The notes: generated by a model not told the origin, from the letters alone. Shown: positions 1-9,909, numbered from the stretch's first letter. The stretch is 64,000 nt of DNA from Pseudocitrobacter vendiensis (GCF_943590815.1 NZ_CALSBS010000008.1:62001-126000); one strand, 5' to 3'. Translations and numbers: made by a program.

Positions 1-425
1 GTCGCGATGCGGCAAAAATCGCCGCGGCGATTGGCCTGAAGGTACCGGAACAGACGCGTTTGCTGTTTGTGGAAACGTCGGCTGCGCATCCGTTTGCCGT
101 GACTGAACTGATGATGCCGGTGCTGCCTGTCGTGCGCGTCGCCAACGTGGCAGAAGCCATTGCGCTGGCGGTGGTCCTTGAAGGCGGCTGCCATCACACA
201 GCAGCGATGCACTCGCGCAATATCGACAACATGAACCAGATGGCGAATGCCATTGATACCAGCATTTTTGTCAAAAACGGGCCGTGTATTGCCGGGCTCG
301 GATTAGGCGGGGAAGGCTGGACCACCATGACCATCACCACACCTACCGGTGAAGGGGTGACCAGCGCGAGGACATTCGTGCGCCTGCGCCGCTGCGTGCT
401 GGTAGATGCATTCCGCATCGTATAA
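1..425 (+). CDS. eutE: EutE acetaldehyde dehydrogenase (acylating), 3' end only
   Basis: The reading frame is open from base 3 to a TAA at 423-425, giving the last 140 residues of EutE; the 5' two thirds, including the catalytic cysteine, lie outside the window. EutE oxidises acetaldehyde to acetyl-CoA with NAD+ and CoA inside the ethanolamine microcompartment. The visible part matches the C-terminal region of the acylating aldehyde dehydrogenase family (FVETSAAHPFAVTELMMPV, then the glycine-rich GPCIAGLGLGGEGWTT). Ten bases separate it from eutJ, so the two are one operon. Identification rests on similarity to the E. coli protein plus the following eut genes. Confidence 0.95.
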   Translation, partial: RDAAKIAAAIGLKVPEQTRLLFVETSAAHPFAVTELMMPVLPVVRVANVAEAIALAVVLEGGCHHTAAMHSRNIDNMNQMANAIDTSIFVKNGPCIAGLGLGGEGWTTMTITTPTGEGVTSARTFVRLRRCVLVDAFRIV

Positions 426-435
426 GGAAAACGAG

Positions 436-1272
436 ATGGCATTCGACGAACAGTGGCTCACCCCGCGTCTGCACCAGGCTGCCCGTTTATGCCAGCAAAC
501 GTCCGTGGCGAGCGACTCGCCGCTGTGGCTGGGCGTGGATCTGGGCACCTGCGATGTGGTGTCGATGGTGGTCGACCACGAGGGGCAGCCGGTTGCCGTG
601 TGTCTCGATTGGGCTGACGTTGTGCGTGACGGCATCGTCTGGGATTTCTTCGGCGCGGTGACGATTGTTCGTCGCCATCTCGAGTCGCTTGAGCAGCAGC
701 TTGGCTGTCGCTTCACCCACGCGGCGACCTCTTTTCCGCCGGGCACCGACGCGCGTATTTCTATCAACGTGCTGGAGTCTGCGGGCCTGGAGGTGAGTCA
801 TGTACTGGACGAACCGACCGCGGTGGCAGACCTGCTTCGGCTGGATAACGCCGGCGTGGTGGATATTGGCGGCGGCACCACCGGAATCGCCATCGTCAAA
901 CAGGGCAAGGTTATCTATTCCGCCGATGAAGCCACCGGCGGACACCACATCTCCCTGACGCTCGCGGGTAACCGCCGCGTTTCGCTGGAAGAGGCGGAGC
1001 AGTACAAGCGCAGCAATGCGCAGGAGATTTGGCCGGTGGTTAAGCCGGTGTACGAAAAGATGGCGGAGATTGTCGCCCGACATATCGAAGGGCAGGGGAT
1101 AACCGATTTATGGCTGGCAGGCGGTTCATGTATGCAATCGGGCGTGGATGCGTTGTTTCGCAAACGCTTCCCGGCGTTACGGGTGCATCTCCCGCAGCAC
1201 AGTCTGTTTATGACCCCACTGGCGATTGCCAGCAGCGGGCGCGAGAAAGCGGAGGGGATCTATGCAAAGTGA
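436..1272 (+). CDS. eutJ: EutJ, actin/Hsp70-like ethanolamine utilization protein
   Basis: A 278-residue protein, the usual EutJ length. It has the actin-like ATPase fold of DnaK-type chaperones: phosphate-1 LGVDLGTCDVVSMVVD near residues 32-47, phosphate-2 VDIGGGTTGIAIV near 142-154, and the adenosine motif LAGGSCMQSG near 228-237. The family is proposed to act as a chaperone for Eut proteins or microcompartment assembly; its exact client is not established. An in-frame upstream ATG at 406 lies inside eutE; the start at 436 is preferred because AAGGAAAACGAG precedes it and it gives the family length. The end overlaps eutG by 11 bases, suggesting translational coupling. Confidence 0.95.
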   Translation: MAFDEQWLTPRLHQAARLCQQTSVASDSPLWLGVDLGTCDVVSMVVDHEGQPVAVCLDWADVVRDGIVWDFFGAVTIVRRHLESLEQQLGCRFTHAATSFPPGTDARISINVLESAGLEVSHVLDEPTAVADLLRLDNAGVVDIGGGTTGIAIVKQGKVIYSADEATGGHHISLTLAGNRRVSLEEAEQYKRSNAQEIWPVVKPVYEKMAEIVARHIEGQGITDLWLAGGSCMQSGVDALFRKRFPALRVHLPQHSLFMTPLAIASSGREKAEGIYAK

Positions 1273-2449
1273 ATTGCAGACGGCGCTCTTTCAGGCATTC
1301 GATACCCTGAATCTGCAACGCATGAAAACGTTCAGCGTCCCGCCAGTGACGCTCTGCGGCCTTGGGGCAGTGAGCAGTTGCGGTCAAGAAGCGCAGTTAC
1401 GCGGGCTGAAGCATCTGTTTGTGATGGTCGATAGCTTTTTGCATCAGGCGGGAATGACCGCCGGGCTGATGCGTAGCCTGGCCGTTAAAGGGATAGCCAC
1501 CACAATTTGGCCGTGCCCGGTGGGCGAGCCCTGCATTACGGATGTTTGCGCGGCCGTCGCGCAGTTACGTGAATCTGGCGGCGACGGTGTTATCGCCTTC
1601 GGTGGCGGTTCAGTGCTGGATGCGGCGAAAGCCGTTGCGCTGCTGGTGACTAACCCGGATAGCACGCTGGCAGAGATATCGGAAACGCGCATTTTAAAAC
1701 CGCGCCTGCCATTGATGGCCATTCCAACCACGGCAGGCACCGGCTCTGAAACCACTAACGTAACGGTGATTATCGACGCCGTAACCGGACGCAAGCAGGT
1801 GCTGGCGCATGCTTCCCTGATGCCAGATGTAGCGATTCTGGATGCCGCGCTGACGGAAGGCATTCCGTCGCACATCACTGCAATGACCGGTATCGACGCC
1901 TTGACCCATGCGATTGAGGCCTATAGCGCGCTAAACGCCTCGCCGTTTACCGACAGCCTGGCAATTGGCGCAATGGCGATGATCGCGCAATCGCTGCCTA
2001 AAGCGGTGGGCTACGGGCATGACCTGGCGGCGCGCGAGAGCATGCTGCTGGCTTCATGTATGGCGGGAATGGCGTTTTCCAGCGCCGGGCTGGGGTTATG
2101 CCATGCAATGGCGCATCAGCCAGGGGCGACGCTGCACATTCCGCATGGTCTGGCGAATGCCATGCTGCTGCCCACGGTGATGGAATTTAACCGAATGGTG
2201 TGCCGCGAACGGTTCAGCCAGATTGGCCGGGCGCTGAGAAATAAAAAATCGGACGATCGCGACGCCATTAGCGCGGTAAGCGAGCTGATTGCGGAAGTGG
2301 GGATCGCCAAACAGCTGGGCGATGTGGGCGCGACACCTGCACATTACACCGCCTGGGCGCAAGGCGCGCTGGACGATATTTGTCTGCGCAGCAACCCGCG
2401 CACCGTGAGCCAGGAACAGATTGTCGGCCTGTACGCGGCAGCGCAATAA
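1262..2449 (+). CDS. eutG: EutG, iron-type alcohol dehydrogenase
   Basis: A 395-residue Fe-dependent (group III) alcohol dehydrogenase that reduces acetaldehyde to ethanol and recycles NADH within the ethanolamine microcompartment. The nucleotide-binding motif FGGGSVLDAAKAV is near residues 108-120, and the metal-site histidines sit in GIDALTHAIEAY and in CHAMAHQPGATLHIPHGLAN. The start at 1262 (MQSELQTALFQAF) matches known EutG; a longer in-frame start at 1226 lies well inside eutJ and is not supported. The N-terminal stretch ahead of the catalytic domain may be a microcompartment-targeting tail (inference from the family). A REP pair follows and separates it from eutH. Confidence 0.96.
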   Translation: MQSELQTALFQAFDTLNLQRMKTFSVPPVTLCGLGAVSSCGQEAQLRGLKHLFVMVDSFLHQAGMTAGLMRSLAVKGIATTIWPCPVGEPCITDVCAAVAQLRESGGDGVIAFGGGSVLDAAKAVALLVTNPDSTLAEISETRILKPRLPLMAIPTTAGTGSETTNVTVIIDAVTGRKQVLAHASLMPDVAILDAALTEGIPSHITAMTGIDALTHAIEAYSALNASPFTDSLAIGAMAMIAQSLPKAVGYGHDLAARESMLLASCMAGMAFSSAGLGLCHAMAHQPGATLHIPHGLANAMLLPTVMEFNRMVCRERFSQIGRALRNKKSDDRDAISAVSELIAEVGIAKQLGDVGATPAHYTAWAQGALDDICLRSNPRTVSQEQIVGLYAAAQ

Positions 2450-2462
2450 AGCATACCAGGAC

Positions 2463-2545
2463 GTAGGCCGGATAAGGTGCTTGCACCGCCATCCGGCGTA
2501 TTAGCCGCAGCATTGCCTGATGGCGCTGCGCTTATCAGGCCTACG
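2463..2545. repeat. REP/BIME pair inside the eut operon
   Basis: Two REP units in inverted orientation: GTAGGCCGGATAAGGTGC... to ...GCCATCCGGC (2463-2497), and GCCTGATGGCGC... to ...TTATCAGGCCTAC (2516-2545). They occupy the only long gap (123 bases) between eutE and eutR. REP hairpins are known to stall 3' exonucleases and to bind gyrase or IHF, so this one could tune the relative amounts of upstream and downstream eut mRNA (inference). Confidence 0.92.
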
Positions 2546-2572
2546 AAACCACCTGAAAATGGAGATGACTTT

Positions 2573-3799
2573 ATGGGAATTAACGAAATCATCATGTACA
2601 TCATGATGTTCTTTATGCTGATTGCCGCCGTGGACAGGATCCTGTCGCAATTTGGCGGTTCTGCACGCTTCCTCGGTAAATTTGGCAAGAGTATTGAAGG
2701 TTCCGGCGGCCAGTTCGAAGAGGGCTTTATGGCGATGGGCGCGCTGGGTCTGGCGATGGTCGGTATGACTGCGCTCGCGCCAGTGCTGGCGCACGTGCTG
2801 GGCCCGGTCATTATCCCGCTGTATGAAATGCTTGGCGCTAACCCGTCAATGTTCGCCGGAACGCTGCTGGCGTGCGATATGGGTGGCTTCTTCCTCGCTA
2901 AAGAGCTGGCGGGCGGCGATGTGGCGGCGTGGCTATACTCAGGTTTGATCCTGGGCTCGATGATGGGGCCGACGATTGTGTTCTCCATTCCCGTGGCGCT
3001 CGGCATTATCGAACCTTCCGATCGTCGTTACCTCGCGCTTGGCGTGCTGGCCGGGATCGTCACCATCCCCATCGGCTGTATCGCGGGTGGCTTAATCGCC
3101 ATGTATTCCGGCGTGCAGATCAACGGTCAGCCGGTGGAATTCACCTTCGCGTTGATCCTGATGAACATGATCCCGGTATTAATTGTCGCGGTGCTGGTGG
3201 CGTTGGGGCTGAAGTTCATCCCGGAAAAAATGATCAACGGCTTCCAGATCTTCGCCAAATTCCTCGTTGCGCTGATAACGATTGGCCTTGCCGCCGCGGT
3301 AGTGAAATTCCTGCTTGGCTGGGAACTGATTCCAGGCCTTGATCCTATCTTTATGGCGCCTGGCGATAAACCCGGCGAAGTGATGCGCGCCATTGAAGTT
3401 ATCGGTTCTATCTCCTGCGTTCTGCTGGGGGCGTACCCGATGGTGCTGCTGCTCACCCGCTGGTTTGAAAAACCGTTGATGAGCGTCGGTAAGCTTCTGA
3501 ATGTGAACAACATCGCGGCAGCTGGCATGGTCGCAACCCTTGCCAACAATATTCCGATGTTTGGCATGATGAAGCAGATGGATACCCGCGGCAAAGTGAT
3601 CAACTGCGCCTTCGCGGTCTCTGCGGCGTTCGCCCTGGGCGATCACTTAGGTTTTGCGGCGGCCAACATGAACGCGATGATCTTCCCGATGATTGTCGGC
3701 AAGCTGATTGGCGGCGTCACGGCGATTGGCGTGGCAATGATGCTGGTGCCGAAAGATGATGCGGCACAGGTGAAAACCGAAGCGGAGGTTCAATCGTGA
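2573..3799 (+). CDS. eutH: EutH, ethanolamine permease
   Basis: A 408-residue integral membrane protein with about ten hydrophobic segments, matching EutH, which facilitates ethanolamine entry when external levels or pH are low. The start at 2573 (MGINEIIMYIMMFF) follows GGAGATGACTTT and gives the exact E. coli length; a longer frame back to 2477 would translate the REP element and is rejected. Gly/Pro-rich motifs such as GSMMGPTIVFSIPVALG sit between helices. The stop overlaps the GTG start of eutA in a 4-base GTGA, so eutH and eutA are translationally coupled. Confidence 0.97.
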   Translation: MGINEIIMYIMMFFMLIAAVDRILSQFGGSARFLGKFGKSIEGSGGQFEEGFMAMGALGLAMVGMTALAPVLAHVLGPVIIPLYEMLGANPSMFAGTLLACDMGGFFLAKELAGGDVAAWLYSGLILGSMMGPTIVFSIPVALGIIEPSDRRYLALGVLAGIVTIPIGCIAGGLIAMYSGVQINGQPVEFTFALILMNMIPVLIVAVLVALGLKFIPEKMINGFQIFAKFLVALITIGLAAAVVKFLLGWELIPGLDPIFMAPGDKPGEVMRAIEVIGSISCVLLGAYPMVLLLTRWFEKPLMSVGKLLNVNNIAAAGMVATLANNIPMFGMMKQMDTRGKVINCAFAVSAAFALGDHLGFAAANMNAMIFPMIVGKLIGGVTAIGVAMMLVPKDDAAQVKTEAEVQS

Positions 3800-5199
3800 A
3801 TACTCGCCAGCTACTGAGCGTCGGTATCGATATTGGCACCACCACCACCCAGGTGATCTTCTCTCGTCTGGAACTGGTTAACCGTGCGGCTGTGTCGCAG
3901 GTGCCGCGTTACGAATTCATCAAACGCGAAATTAGCTGGCAAAGCCCGGTGTTCTTCACGCCTGTCGATAAACAGGGGGGGCTGAAAGAGGCTGAACTGA
4001 AAAACCTGATTCTGCAACAGTATCAGGCCGCAGGCATCGCGCCGGAAAGCGTTGATTCCGGGGCCATTATCATCACCGGCGAGAGCGCGAAAACCCGCAA
4101 TGCGCGTCCGGCGGTCATGACGCTTTCGCAGTCGTTGGGTGATTTTGTGGTGGCCAGCGCCGGGCCGCATCTGGAATCGGTGATTGCCGGACACGGTGCC
4201 GGAGCGCAAACCCTGTCGGAACAGCGGATGTGCCGGGTATTGAATATTGATATCGGCGGTGGCACCGCGAACTACGCTCTGTTCGACGCCGGAAAAATCA
4301 GCGGCACTGCCTGCCTCAATGTCGGCGGTCGCCTGCTGGAAACCGACAGCCAGGGGCGCGTGATTTACGCGCATAAACCCGGGCAGATGATTGTGGATGA
4401 GTGTTTCGGCCCAGGCACCGACGTCCGTTCACTGACCGGCGCGCAGCTGGTGCAGGTTACCCGGCGGATGGCGGAGCTGATTGTCGACGTGATTGACGGA
4501 ACGCTCTCGCCGCTCGCGCAGGCATTGATGCAAACCGGTTTGCTACCCGCAGGTGTTACGCCCGAAATCATTACGCTTTCTGGCGGTGTGGGCGAATGTT
4601 ATCGCCATCAGCCTGCCGACCCGTTTTGCTTTTCCGATATCGGCCCACTGCTGGCAACGGCGCTGCATGAGCATCCGCGTCTGCGTGAGATGAACGTGCA
4701 GTTTCCGGCGCAAACCGTGCGCGCTACGGTGATAGGCGCGGGCGCGCATACGCTATCGCTTTCTGGCAGCACAATTTGGCTGGATAGCGTTGATTTACCG
4801 ATACGCAATCTGCCGGTTGTCATCCCACAGACGGAATCGAACCTGGTTGATGCCTGGCAGCAGGCATTGGTGCAGCTCGATCTTTGTCCTCAAACGGACG
4901 CATACGTGCTGGCGCTGCCCGCCGGGCTTCCCGTGCGTTATGCCGCATTACTAACGGTCATCGACGCGTTGACCCAGTTTGTCGCGCGTTTTCCAAATCC
5001 ACATCCCCTGCTGGTGGTGGCCGAGCAGGATTTTGGTAAGGCGCTGGGCATGTTGTTACGCCCGCAATTACAGCAACTCCCGCTGGCGGTGATTGACGAA
5101 GTTTCCGTCCGCGCGGGGGACTATATCGACATTGGTACGCCTCTTTTTGGCGGATCGGTTGTGCCGGTGACGGTGAAATCACTCGCATTTCCTTCCTGA
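3796..5199 (+). CDS. eutA: EutA, reactivating factor for ethanolamine ammonia-lyase
   Basis: A 467-residue ASKHA-fold ATPase that exchanges damaged adenosylcobalamin on the EutBC lyase. Phosphate-binding loops are visible: SVGIDIGTTTTQVIFSR near the N terminus and VLNIDIGGGTANYALFDAG near residue 150, with LSGGVGECY near 255. Translation begins at GTG 3796, overlapping the eutH stop; the preceding AGCGGAGGTTC supplies the ribosome site. Eleven bases separate its stop from eutB, consistent with coordinated production of lyase and reactivase. Confidence 0.96.
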   Translation: MNTRQLLSVGIDIGTTTTQVIFSRLELVNRAAVSQVPRYEFIKREISWQSPVFFTPVDKQGGLKEAELKNLILQQYQAAGIAPESVDSGAIIITGESAKTRNARPAVMTLSQSLGDFVVASAGPHLESVIAGHGAGAQTLSEQRMCRVLNIDIGGGTANYALFDAGKISGTACLNVGGRLLETDSQGRVIYAHKPGQMIVDECFGPGTDVRSLTGAQLVQVTRRMAELIVDVIDGTLSPLAQALMQTGLLPAGVTPEIITLSGGVGECYRHQPADPFCFSDIGPLLATALHEHPRLREMNVQFPAQTVRATVIGAGAHTLSLSGSTIWLDSVDLPIRNLPVVIPQTESNLVDAWQQALVQLDLCPQTDAYVLALPAGLPVRYAALLTVIDALTQFVARFPNPHPLLVVAEQDFGKALGMLLRPQLQQLPLAVIDEVSVRAGDYIDIGTPLFGGSVVPVTVKSLAFPS

Positions 5200-5210
5200 G
5201 GGAACGACTT

Positions 5211-6572
5211 ATGAAACTAAAGACCACATTGTTCGGCAATGTTTATCAATTCAAGGATGTTAAAGAGGTGCTGGCGAAGGCCAACGAACTGCGTTCGGGG
5301 GATGTGCTGGCGGGGGTTGCGGCGGCAAGTTCGCAGGAGCGCGTAGCGGCAAAACAGGTGTTGTCGGAAATGACGGTGGCGGATATCCGCAATAACCCGG
5401 TGATTGCCTATGAAGAAGACTGCGTGACGCGTCTAATTCAGGACGACGTCAACGAAACGGCCTATGCCCGTATCAAAAACTGGAGCATCAGCGAGCTACG
5501 TGAATATGTGCTGAGCGATGAAACCAGCGTTGACGACATTGCCTTTACCCGCAAAGGGTTGACCTCGGAAGTGGTCGCAGCGGTGGCGAAGATTTGCTCC
5601 AACGCTGACCTGATCTACGGCGGGAAGAAAATGCCGGTTATCAAAAAGGCCAATACCACCATTGGCCTGCCAGGCACATTTAGTTGCCGTTTGCAGCCAA
5701 ACGACACGCGTGACGATGTGCAAAGTATCGCCGCGCAAATCTACGAAGGACTTTCCTTCGGGGCGGGCGATGCGGTGATCGGCGTCAACCCGGTAACGGA
5801 TGACGTTGAGAACTTAAGCCGTGTACTGGATACCGTCTATGGCGTTATCGACAAGTTCAATATTCCAACCCAGGGCTGTGTACTGGCGCACGTCACCACC
5901 CAGATTGAAGCGATTCGTCGCGGCGCGCCGGGCGGGCTGATTTTCCAGAGTATCTGCGGTAGCGAAAAAGGGCTGAAAGAGTTTGGCGTGGAACTGGCGA
6001 TGCTCGACGAAGCGCGCGCAGTGGGCGCGGAGTTCAACCGGATTGCCGGGGAAAACTGTCTCTATTTTGAAACCGGACAGGGCTCCGCACTGTCGGCTGG
6101 CGCGAACTTCGGTGCCGATCAGGTGACGATGGAAGCGCGTAACTACGGCCTCGCCCGTCACTACGATCCGTTCCTGGTAAATACCGTGGTCGGCTTTATC
6201 GGGCCGGAGTATCTCTACAACGACCGCCAGATTATTCGTGCGGGTTTAGAAGATCACTTTATGGGCAAGCTGAGCGGCATCTCTATGGGCTGCGACTGCT
6301 GTTACACCAACCACGCTGACGCTGACCAGAACCTTAACGAAAACCTGATGATCCTGCTCGCCACCGCAGGCTGCAACTACATCATGGGCATGCCGCTGGG
6401 TGATGACATCATGCTCAACTACCAGACTACGGCCTTCCACGACACCGCCACTGTGCGTCAGTTACTCAACCTGCGCCCGTCACCGGAGTTTGAACGCTGG
6501 CTGGAGATCATGGGCATTATGGCAAACGGTCGCCTGACCAAACGGGCGGGCGATCCGTCACTGTTCTTCTGA
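5211..6572 (+). CDS. eutB: EutB, ethanolamine ammonia-lyase large subunit
   Basis: A 453-residue TIM-barrel catalytic subunit of the adenosylcobalamin-dependent lyase that cleaves ethanolamine to acetaldehyde and ammonia. The sequence is collinear with E. coli EutB from MKLKTTLFGNVYQFKDVKEV to the end. The conserved CDCCYTNHADADQN segment and the family's substrate-pocket region (VNPVTDD, LAHVTTQIEAI) are intact. It is preceded by GAGGGAACGACTT. EutC follows after 18 bases, as expected for the two-subunit enzyme. Confidence 0.97.
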   Translation: MKLKTTLFGNVYQFKDVKEVLAKANELRSGDVLAGVAAASSQERVAAKQVLSEMTVADIRNNPVIAYEEDCVTRLIQDDVNETAYARIKNWSISELREYVLSDETSVDDIAFTRKGLTSEVVAAVAKICSNADLIYGGKKMPVIKKANTTIGLPGTFSCRLQPNDTRDDVQSIAAQIYEGLSFGAGDAVIGVNPVTDDVENLSRVLDTVYGVIDKFNIPTQGCVLAHVTTQIEAIRRGAPGGLIFQSICGSEKGLKEFGVELAMLDEARAVGAEFNRIAGENCLYFETGQGSALSAGANFGADQVTMEARNYGLARHYDPFLVNTVVGFIGPEYLYNDRQIIRAGLEDHFMGKLSGISMGCDCCYTNHADADQNLNENLMILLATAGCNYIMGMPLGDDIMLNYQTTAFHDTATVRQLLNLRPSPEFERWLEIMGIMANGRLTKRAGDPSLFF

Positions 6573-6590
6573 TGACGCGGAGATAACACC

Positions 6591-7478
6591 ATGGATCAAA
6601 AACAGATTGAAGAAATTGTACGCAGCGTGATGGCGTCAATGGGGCAGGCGGATGCCGCACCAGCGGAAGTGAAGTGCAGCACCATAACCTGCGCGACGCC
6701 TGCGTCCACGGAAAGCTGCTCGCTCGATTTAGGCTCGCCGGAAGCGAAAGCCTGGATTGGCGTTGAAAACCCGCATCGCGCGGACGTCCTGACGGAACTG
6801 CGTCGCAGCACGGCGGCGCGCGTGTGTACCGGTCGTGCTGGCCCACGCCCGCGTACTCAGGCGCTGCTGCGTTTCCTGGCTGACCACTCGCGCTCTAAAG
6901 ATACGGTGCTGAAAGAGGTGCCGGAAGAGTGGGTGAAAGCGCAGGGGCTGTTGGAAGTACGTTCTGAAATCACGGACAAAAATCTCTATCTGACGCGCCC
7001 GGATCTGGGGCGACGTCTGAGCGAAGAGGCCATTGATGCACTGAAAACGCAGTGTGTCGCAAACCCGGATGTGCAGGTGATTGTGTCTGATGGTTTGTCT
7101 ACCGATGCCATCACCGCGAATTACGAAGAGATCTTACCGCCGCTGCTCGCCGGGCTGAAGCAGGCCGGGCTGAAAGTGGGCACGCCATTCTTTGTACGCT
7201 ACGGGCGCGTGAAGATTGAAGATCAGATTGGCGAACTGCTCGGCGCAAAAGCGGTGATTCTGCTGGTGGGAGAGCGTCCGGGGCTGGGGCAGTCAGAAAG
7301 TCTCTCTTGCTATGCCGTTTACTCACCGCGCGTGGCGACCACCGTGGAAGCCGACAGAACCTGTATTTCCAATATTCATCAGGGCGGTACCCCACCGGTT
7401 GAAGCGGCGGCGGTCATTGTGGATTTGGCAAAACGTATGCTGGAGCAAAAAGCATCCGGCATCAATATGACCCGTTAA
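6591..7478 (+). CDS. eutC: EutC, ethanolamine ammonia-lyase small subunit
   Basis: A 295-residue subunit that together with EutB binds adenosylcobalamin. Residues 1-20 ([20 protein letters not shown]) form a predicted amphipathic helix of the kind that targets Eut enzymes to the shell, followed by a poorly conserved linker to about residue 60. The conserved body starts around [20 protein letters not shown] and includes [20 protein letters not shown] and the C-terminal [16 protein letters not shown]. Two cysteines in the linker (residues 28 and 32) and one at 40 are not a recognised site. Confidence 0.97.
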   Translation: MDQKQIEEIVRSVMASMGQADAAPAEVKCSTITCATPASTESCSLDLGSPEAKAWIGVENPHRADVLTELRRSTAARVCTGRAGPRPRTQALLRFLADHSRSKDTVLKEVPEEWVKAQGLLEVRSEITDKNLYLTRPDLGRRLSEEAIDALKTQCVANPDVQVIVSDGLSTDAITANYEEILPPLLAGLKQAGLKVGTPFFVRYGRVKIEDQIGELLGAKAVILLVGERPGLGQSESLSCYAVYSPRVATTVEADRTCISNIHQGGTPPVEAAAVIVDLAKRMLEQKASGINMTR

Positions 7479-7487
7479 GGAGGCATC

Positions 7488-8147
7488 ATGCCAGCTTTAG
7501 ATTTGATTCGACCGTCCGTTACCGCGATGCGCGTGATTGCCTCTGTTAACGCGGAGTTTGCCCGTGAACTTAAATTACCGCCACATATACGTAGTCTCGG
7601 ACTCATCACGGCAGATTCTGATGACGTAACGTATATTGCCGCTGACGAAGCGACAAAACAGGCGATGGTTGAAGTGGTTTATGGTCGCTCGCTGTACGCC
7701 GGGGCGGCGCACGGCCCGTCACCGACGGCGGGTGAAGTGCTGATTATGCTGGGCGGCCCGAACCCAGCGGAAGTTCGCGCGGGTCTGGACGCGATGGTTG
7801 CCAATATTGAAAACGGCGCGGCGTTCCAGTGGGCTAATGATGCGGAAAATACCGCATTCCTGGCGCATGTGGTATCGCGTACCGGTTCGTATCTCTCCTC
7901 GACGGCGGGATGCACGCTGGGCGACCCGATTGCGTATCTGGTCGCGCCGCCGCTGGAAGCCACCTATGGCATTGATGCCGCGTTGAAATCGGCGGATGTG
8001 CAACTGGTAACCTACGTACCTCCGCCGTCAGAAACCAACTATTCCGCCGCGTTCTTAACGGGCAGCCAGGCCGCGTGTAAAGCCGCCTGTAATGCTTTTA
8101 CCGATGCGGTACTGGATATTGCGCGCAACCCTATACAGCGTGCGTAA
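7488..8147 (+). CDS. eutL: EutL, trimeric tandem-BMC shell protein
   Basis: A 219-residue shell protein with two fused bacterial-microcompartment domains (roughly residues 1-110 and 111-219), forming pseudohexameric trimers whose central pore can open and close. It is highly conserved with E. coli EutL ([20 protein letters not shown] at the start; [19 protein letters not shown] in the second domain). A strong AAGGAGG lies 6 bases upstream. It is followed after 12 bases by the second shell gene of this part of the operon, eutK. Confidence 0.97.
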   Translation: MPALDLIRPSVTAMRVIASVNAEFARELKLPPHIRSLGLITADSDDVTYIAADEATKQAMVEVVYGRSLYAGAAHGPSPTAGEVLIMLGGPNPAEVRAGLDAMVANIENGAAFQWANDAENTAFLAHVVSRTGSYLSSTAGCTLGDPIAYLVAPPLEATYGIDAALKSADVQLVTYVPPPSETNYSAAFLTGSQAACKAACNAFTDAVLDIARNPIQRA

Positions 8148-8159
8148 CGGAGGTAGCGG

Positions 8160-8657
8160 ATGATCAACGCCCTGGGATTACTGGAAGTTGAGGGGATGGT
8201 CGCGGCGGTTGATGCGGCGGATGCGATGCTGAAAGCCGCCAACGTCCGCCTGCTGAGTCACGAAGTGCTGGACCCAGGCAGGCTAACGCTGGTGGTGGAA
8301 GGTGACCTTGCCGCGTGTCGCGCCGCGCTCGATGCGGGGTATGCAGCAGCAATGCGCACTGGTTGCGTTATCAGTCGCAAGGAAATCGGCAGGCCGGAAG
8401 AGGATACCCAGTGGCTGATTGGCCGATTTACCCGCCAGCCGACGCAACCGGTAAAAGCGCCTGAAGCGCCCGTGCTGGAGGCTGAATCTGCCGACGCGCT
8501 GATGGCGTTGCTGGCCAATGCACGTCAGGGAATGACCGCAGGTGAGGTGGCGGCACACTTCGACTGGTCGCTTGAACAGGCCAGAACGGTGCTTGAACAG
8601 CGCTTTTCTGATGGTGCGTTGCGAAAACGCAGCAGCCGCTATCGCGTCAAAAATTAA
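8160..8657 (+). CDS. eutK: EutK, shell protein with C-terminal helix-turn-helix
   Basis: A 165-residue protein: an N-terminal BMC domain (about 1-90, beginning INALGLLEVEGMVAAVDAAD) and a C-terminal winged-helix-like domain (about 110-165; GMTAGEVAAHFDWSLEQART resembles a helix-turn-helix, and the tail RKRSSRYRVKN is basic). Known EutK has the same architecture, is monomeric, and its C-terminal domain has been suggested to bind nucleic acid, which the basic tail supports. ACGGAGGTAGCGG gives the ribosome site. Confidence 0.95.
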   Translation: MINALGLLEVEGMVAAVDAADAMLKAANVRLLSHEVLDPGRLTLVVEGDLAACRAALDAGYAAAMRTGCVISRKEIGRPEEDTQWLIGRFTRQPTQPVKAPEAPVLEAESADALMALLANARQGMTAGEVAAHFDWSLEQARTVLEQRFSDGALRKRSSRYRVKN

Positions 8658-8705
8658 CCCGCCGGAGGTGCCGGAAGTGCAAGCGCGCTTCCGGCATTCA
8701 GAATC

Positions 8706-9752
8706 ATGAAAAAGACTCGTACCGCAGATTTGCACCATCTTTATCATGAAGCAGTACCTGATAACGTTAAGCTGACGCCGAAGGTTGAAGTGGATAACGT
8801 TCATCAGCGGCTGACGACGGATGTCTATGAGCATGCGTTGACGATAACCGCCTGGCAGCAGATCTACGATCAGCTGCATCCCGGAAAATTTCGCGGTGAG
8901 TTCACGGAAATTCTGCTGGATGATATTCAGGTATTTCGAGAATACACCGGCCTGGCGCTGCGTCAGTCGTGCCTGGTGTGGCCAAATTCCTTCTGGTTTG
9001 GCATTCCCGCCACGCGCGGTGAGCAGGGGTTTATTGGTTCGCAATGTATCGGTAGCGCTGAGATCGCCACGCGTCCGGGCGGCACGGAGTTTGAACTGAG
9101 CACGCCGGATGACTATACCATCCTCGGTATTGTGCTTTCTGAAGATGTGATTGCCCGCCAGGCCAATTTTCTGCACAACCCGGAAAGGGTGTTGCATATG
9201 CTGCGCAACCAGTCGGCGCTGGAGGTCAAAGAACAGCATAAAGCGGCGCTGTGGGGCTTTGTGCAACAGGCGCTGGCAACCTTTAGCGCCGACCCGGAAA
9301 CGCTGCAACGCCCCGCGGTGCGCAAAATGTTAGGCGATAACCTGCTGCTGGCGATGGGGATGCTGCTGGAAGAGGCGCAGCCCATTATGACGGCGGAGAG
9401 TATCAGCCATCAAAGTTATCGACGGCTGCTGGCGCGCGCACGCGAATACGTGCTGGAGAACATGTCCGAGCCGCTGACGGTGCTTGATTTATGTAACCAA
9501 CTCCATGTGAGTCGTCGTACCCTGCAAAACGCGTTTCACGCTATTTTAGGCATTGGACCAAACGCCTGGCTGAAACGCATTCGCCTGAACGCCGTGCGTA
9601 GAGAGTTAATTAGCCCATGGTCAACAAGCATGACGGTGAAAGATGCGGCAATGCAGTGGGGGTTCTGGCATTTGGGGCAATTTGCGACGGACTACCAGCA
9701 ACTGTTTGCTGAGAAGCCGTCGCTGACGTTGCATCAGCGGATGTGTCAGTAG
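8706..9752 (+). CDS. eutR: EutR, AraC-family activator of the eut operon
   Basis: A 348-residue transcription activator that senses ethanolamine together with adenosylcobalamin and switches on eut. The AraC helix-turn-helix pair is at the C terminus ([20 protein letters not shown] near residues 258-277, then [20 protein letters not shown]). The protein ends LHQRMCQ, slightly shorter than the E. coli form ending RQWA. The last 27 coding bases plus the stop fall inside an 89-bp direct repeat that recurs 900 bases downstream, so the 3' end of eutR is duplicated beyond the next gene. Confidence 0.96.
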   Translation: MKKTRTADLHHLYHEAVPDNVKLTPKVEVDNVHQRLTTDVYEHALTITAWQQIYDQLHPGKFRGEFTEILLDDIQVFREYTGLALRQSCLVWPNSFWFGIPATRGEQGFIGSQCIGSAEIATRPGGTEFELSTPDDYTILGIVLSEDVIARQANFLHNPERVLHMLRNQSALEVKEQHKAALWGFVQQALATFSADPETLQRPAVRKMLGDNLLLAMGMLLEEAQPIMTAESISHQSYRRLLARAREYVLENMSEPLTVLDLCNQLHVSRRTLQNAFHAILGIGPNAWLKRIRLNAVRRELISPWSTSMTVKDAAMQWGFWHLGQFATDYQQLFAEKPSLTLHQRMCQ

Positions 9753-9811
9753 GCGTAATGTGCGGCCTGTGTGCCGGATGGCGACGCGTTGCGTCTTATC
9801 CGGCCTACAGG
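9723..9811. repeat. 89-bp direct repeat, left copy (eutR tail plus REP)
   Basis: This copy starts with CTGACGTTGCATCAGCGGAT at the end of eutR and continues through a REP unit (GTGCCGGATGGCGACGCGTT... to ...CCGGCCTACAGG). The same sequence recurs at 10623-10711, offset by exactly 900 bases, with two mismatches (9729 T versus C; 9788 G versus T). This is the original-looking copy because it contains the true eutR stop codon. Confidence 0.97.
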
Positions 9812-9909
9812 CGTATTGCTGTCGGGCTTTTTTCTGATTTTTCATACACAGGATGTCATGATTAATGTCCATTCGATAACATCTACTTTTTGAAAATGGA
9901 CAATTCAAC

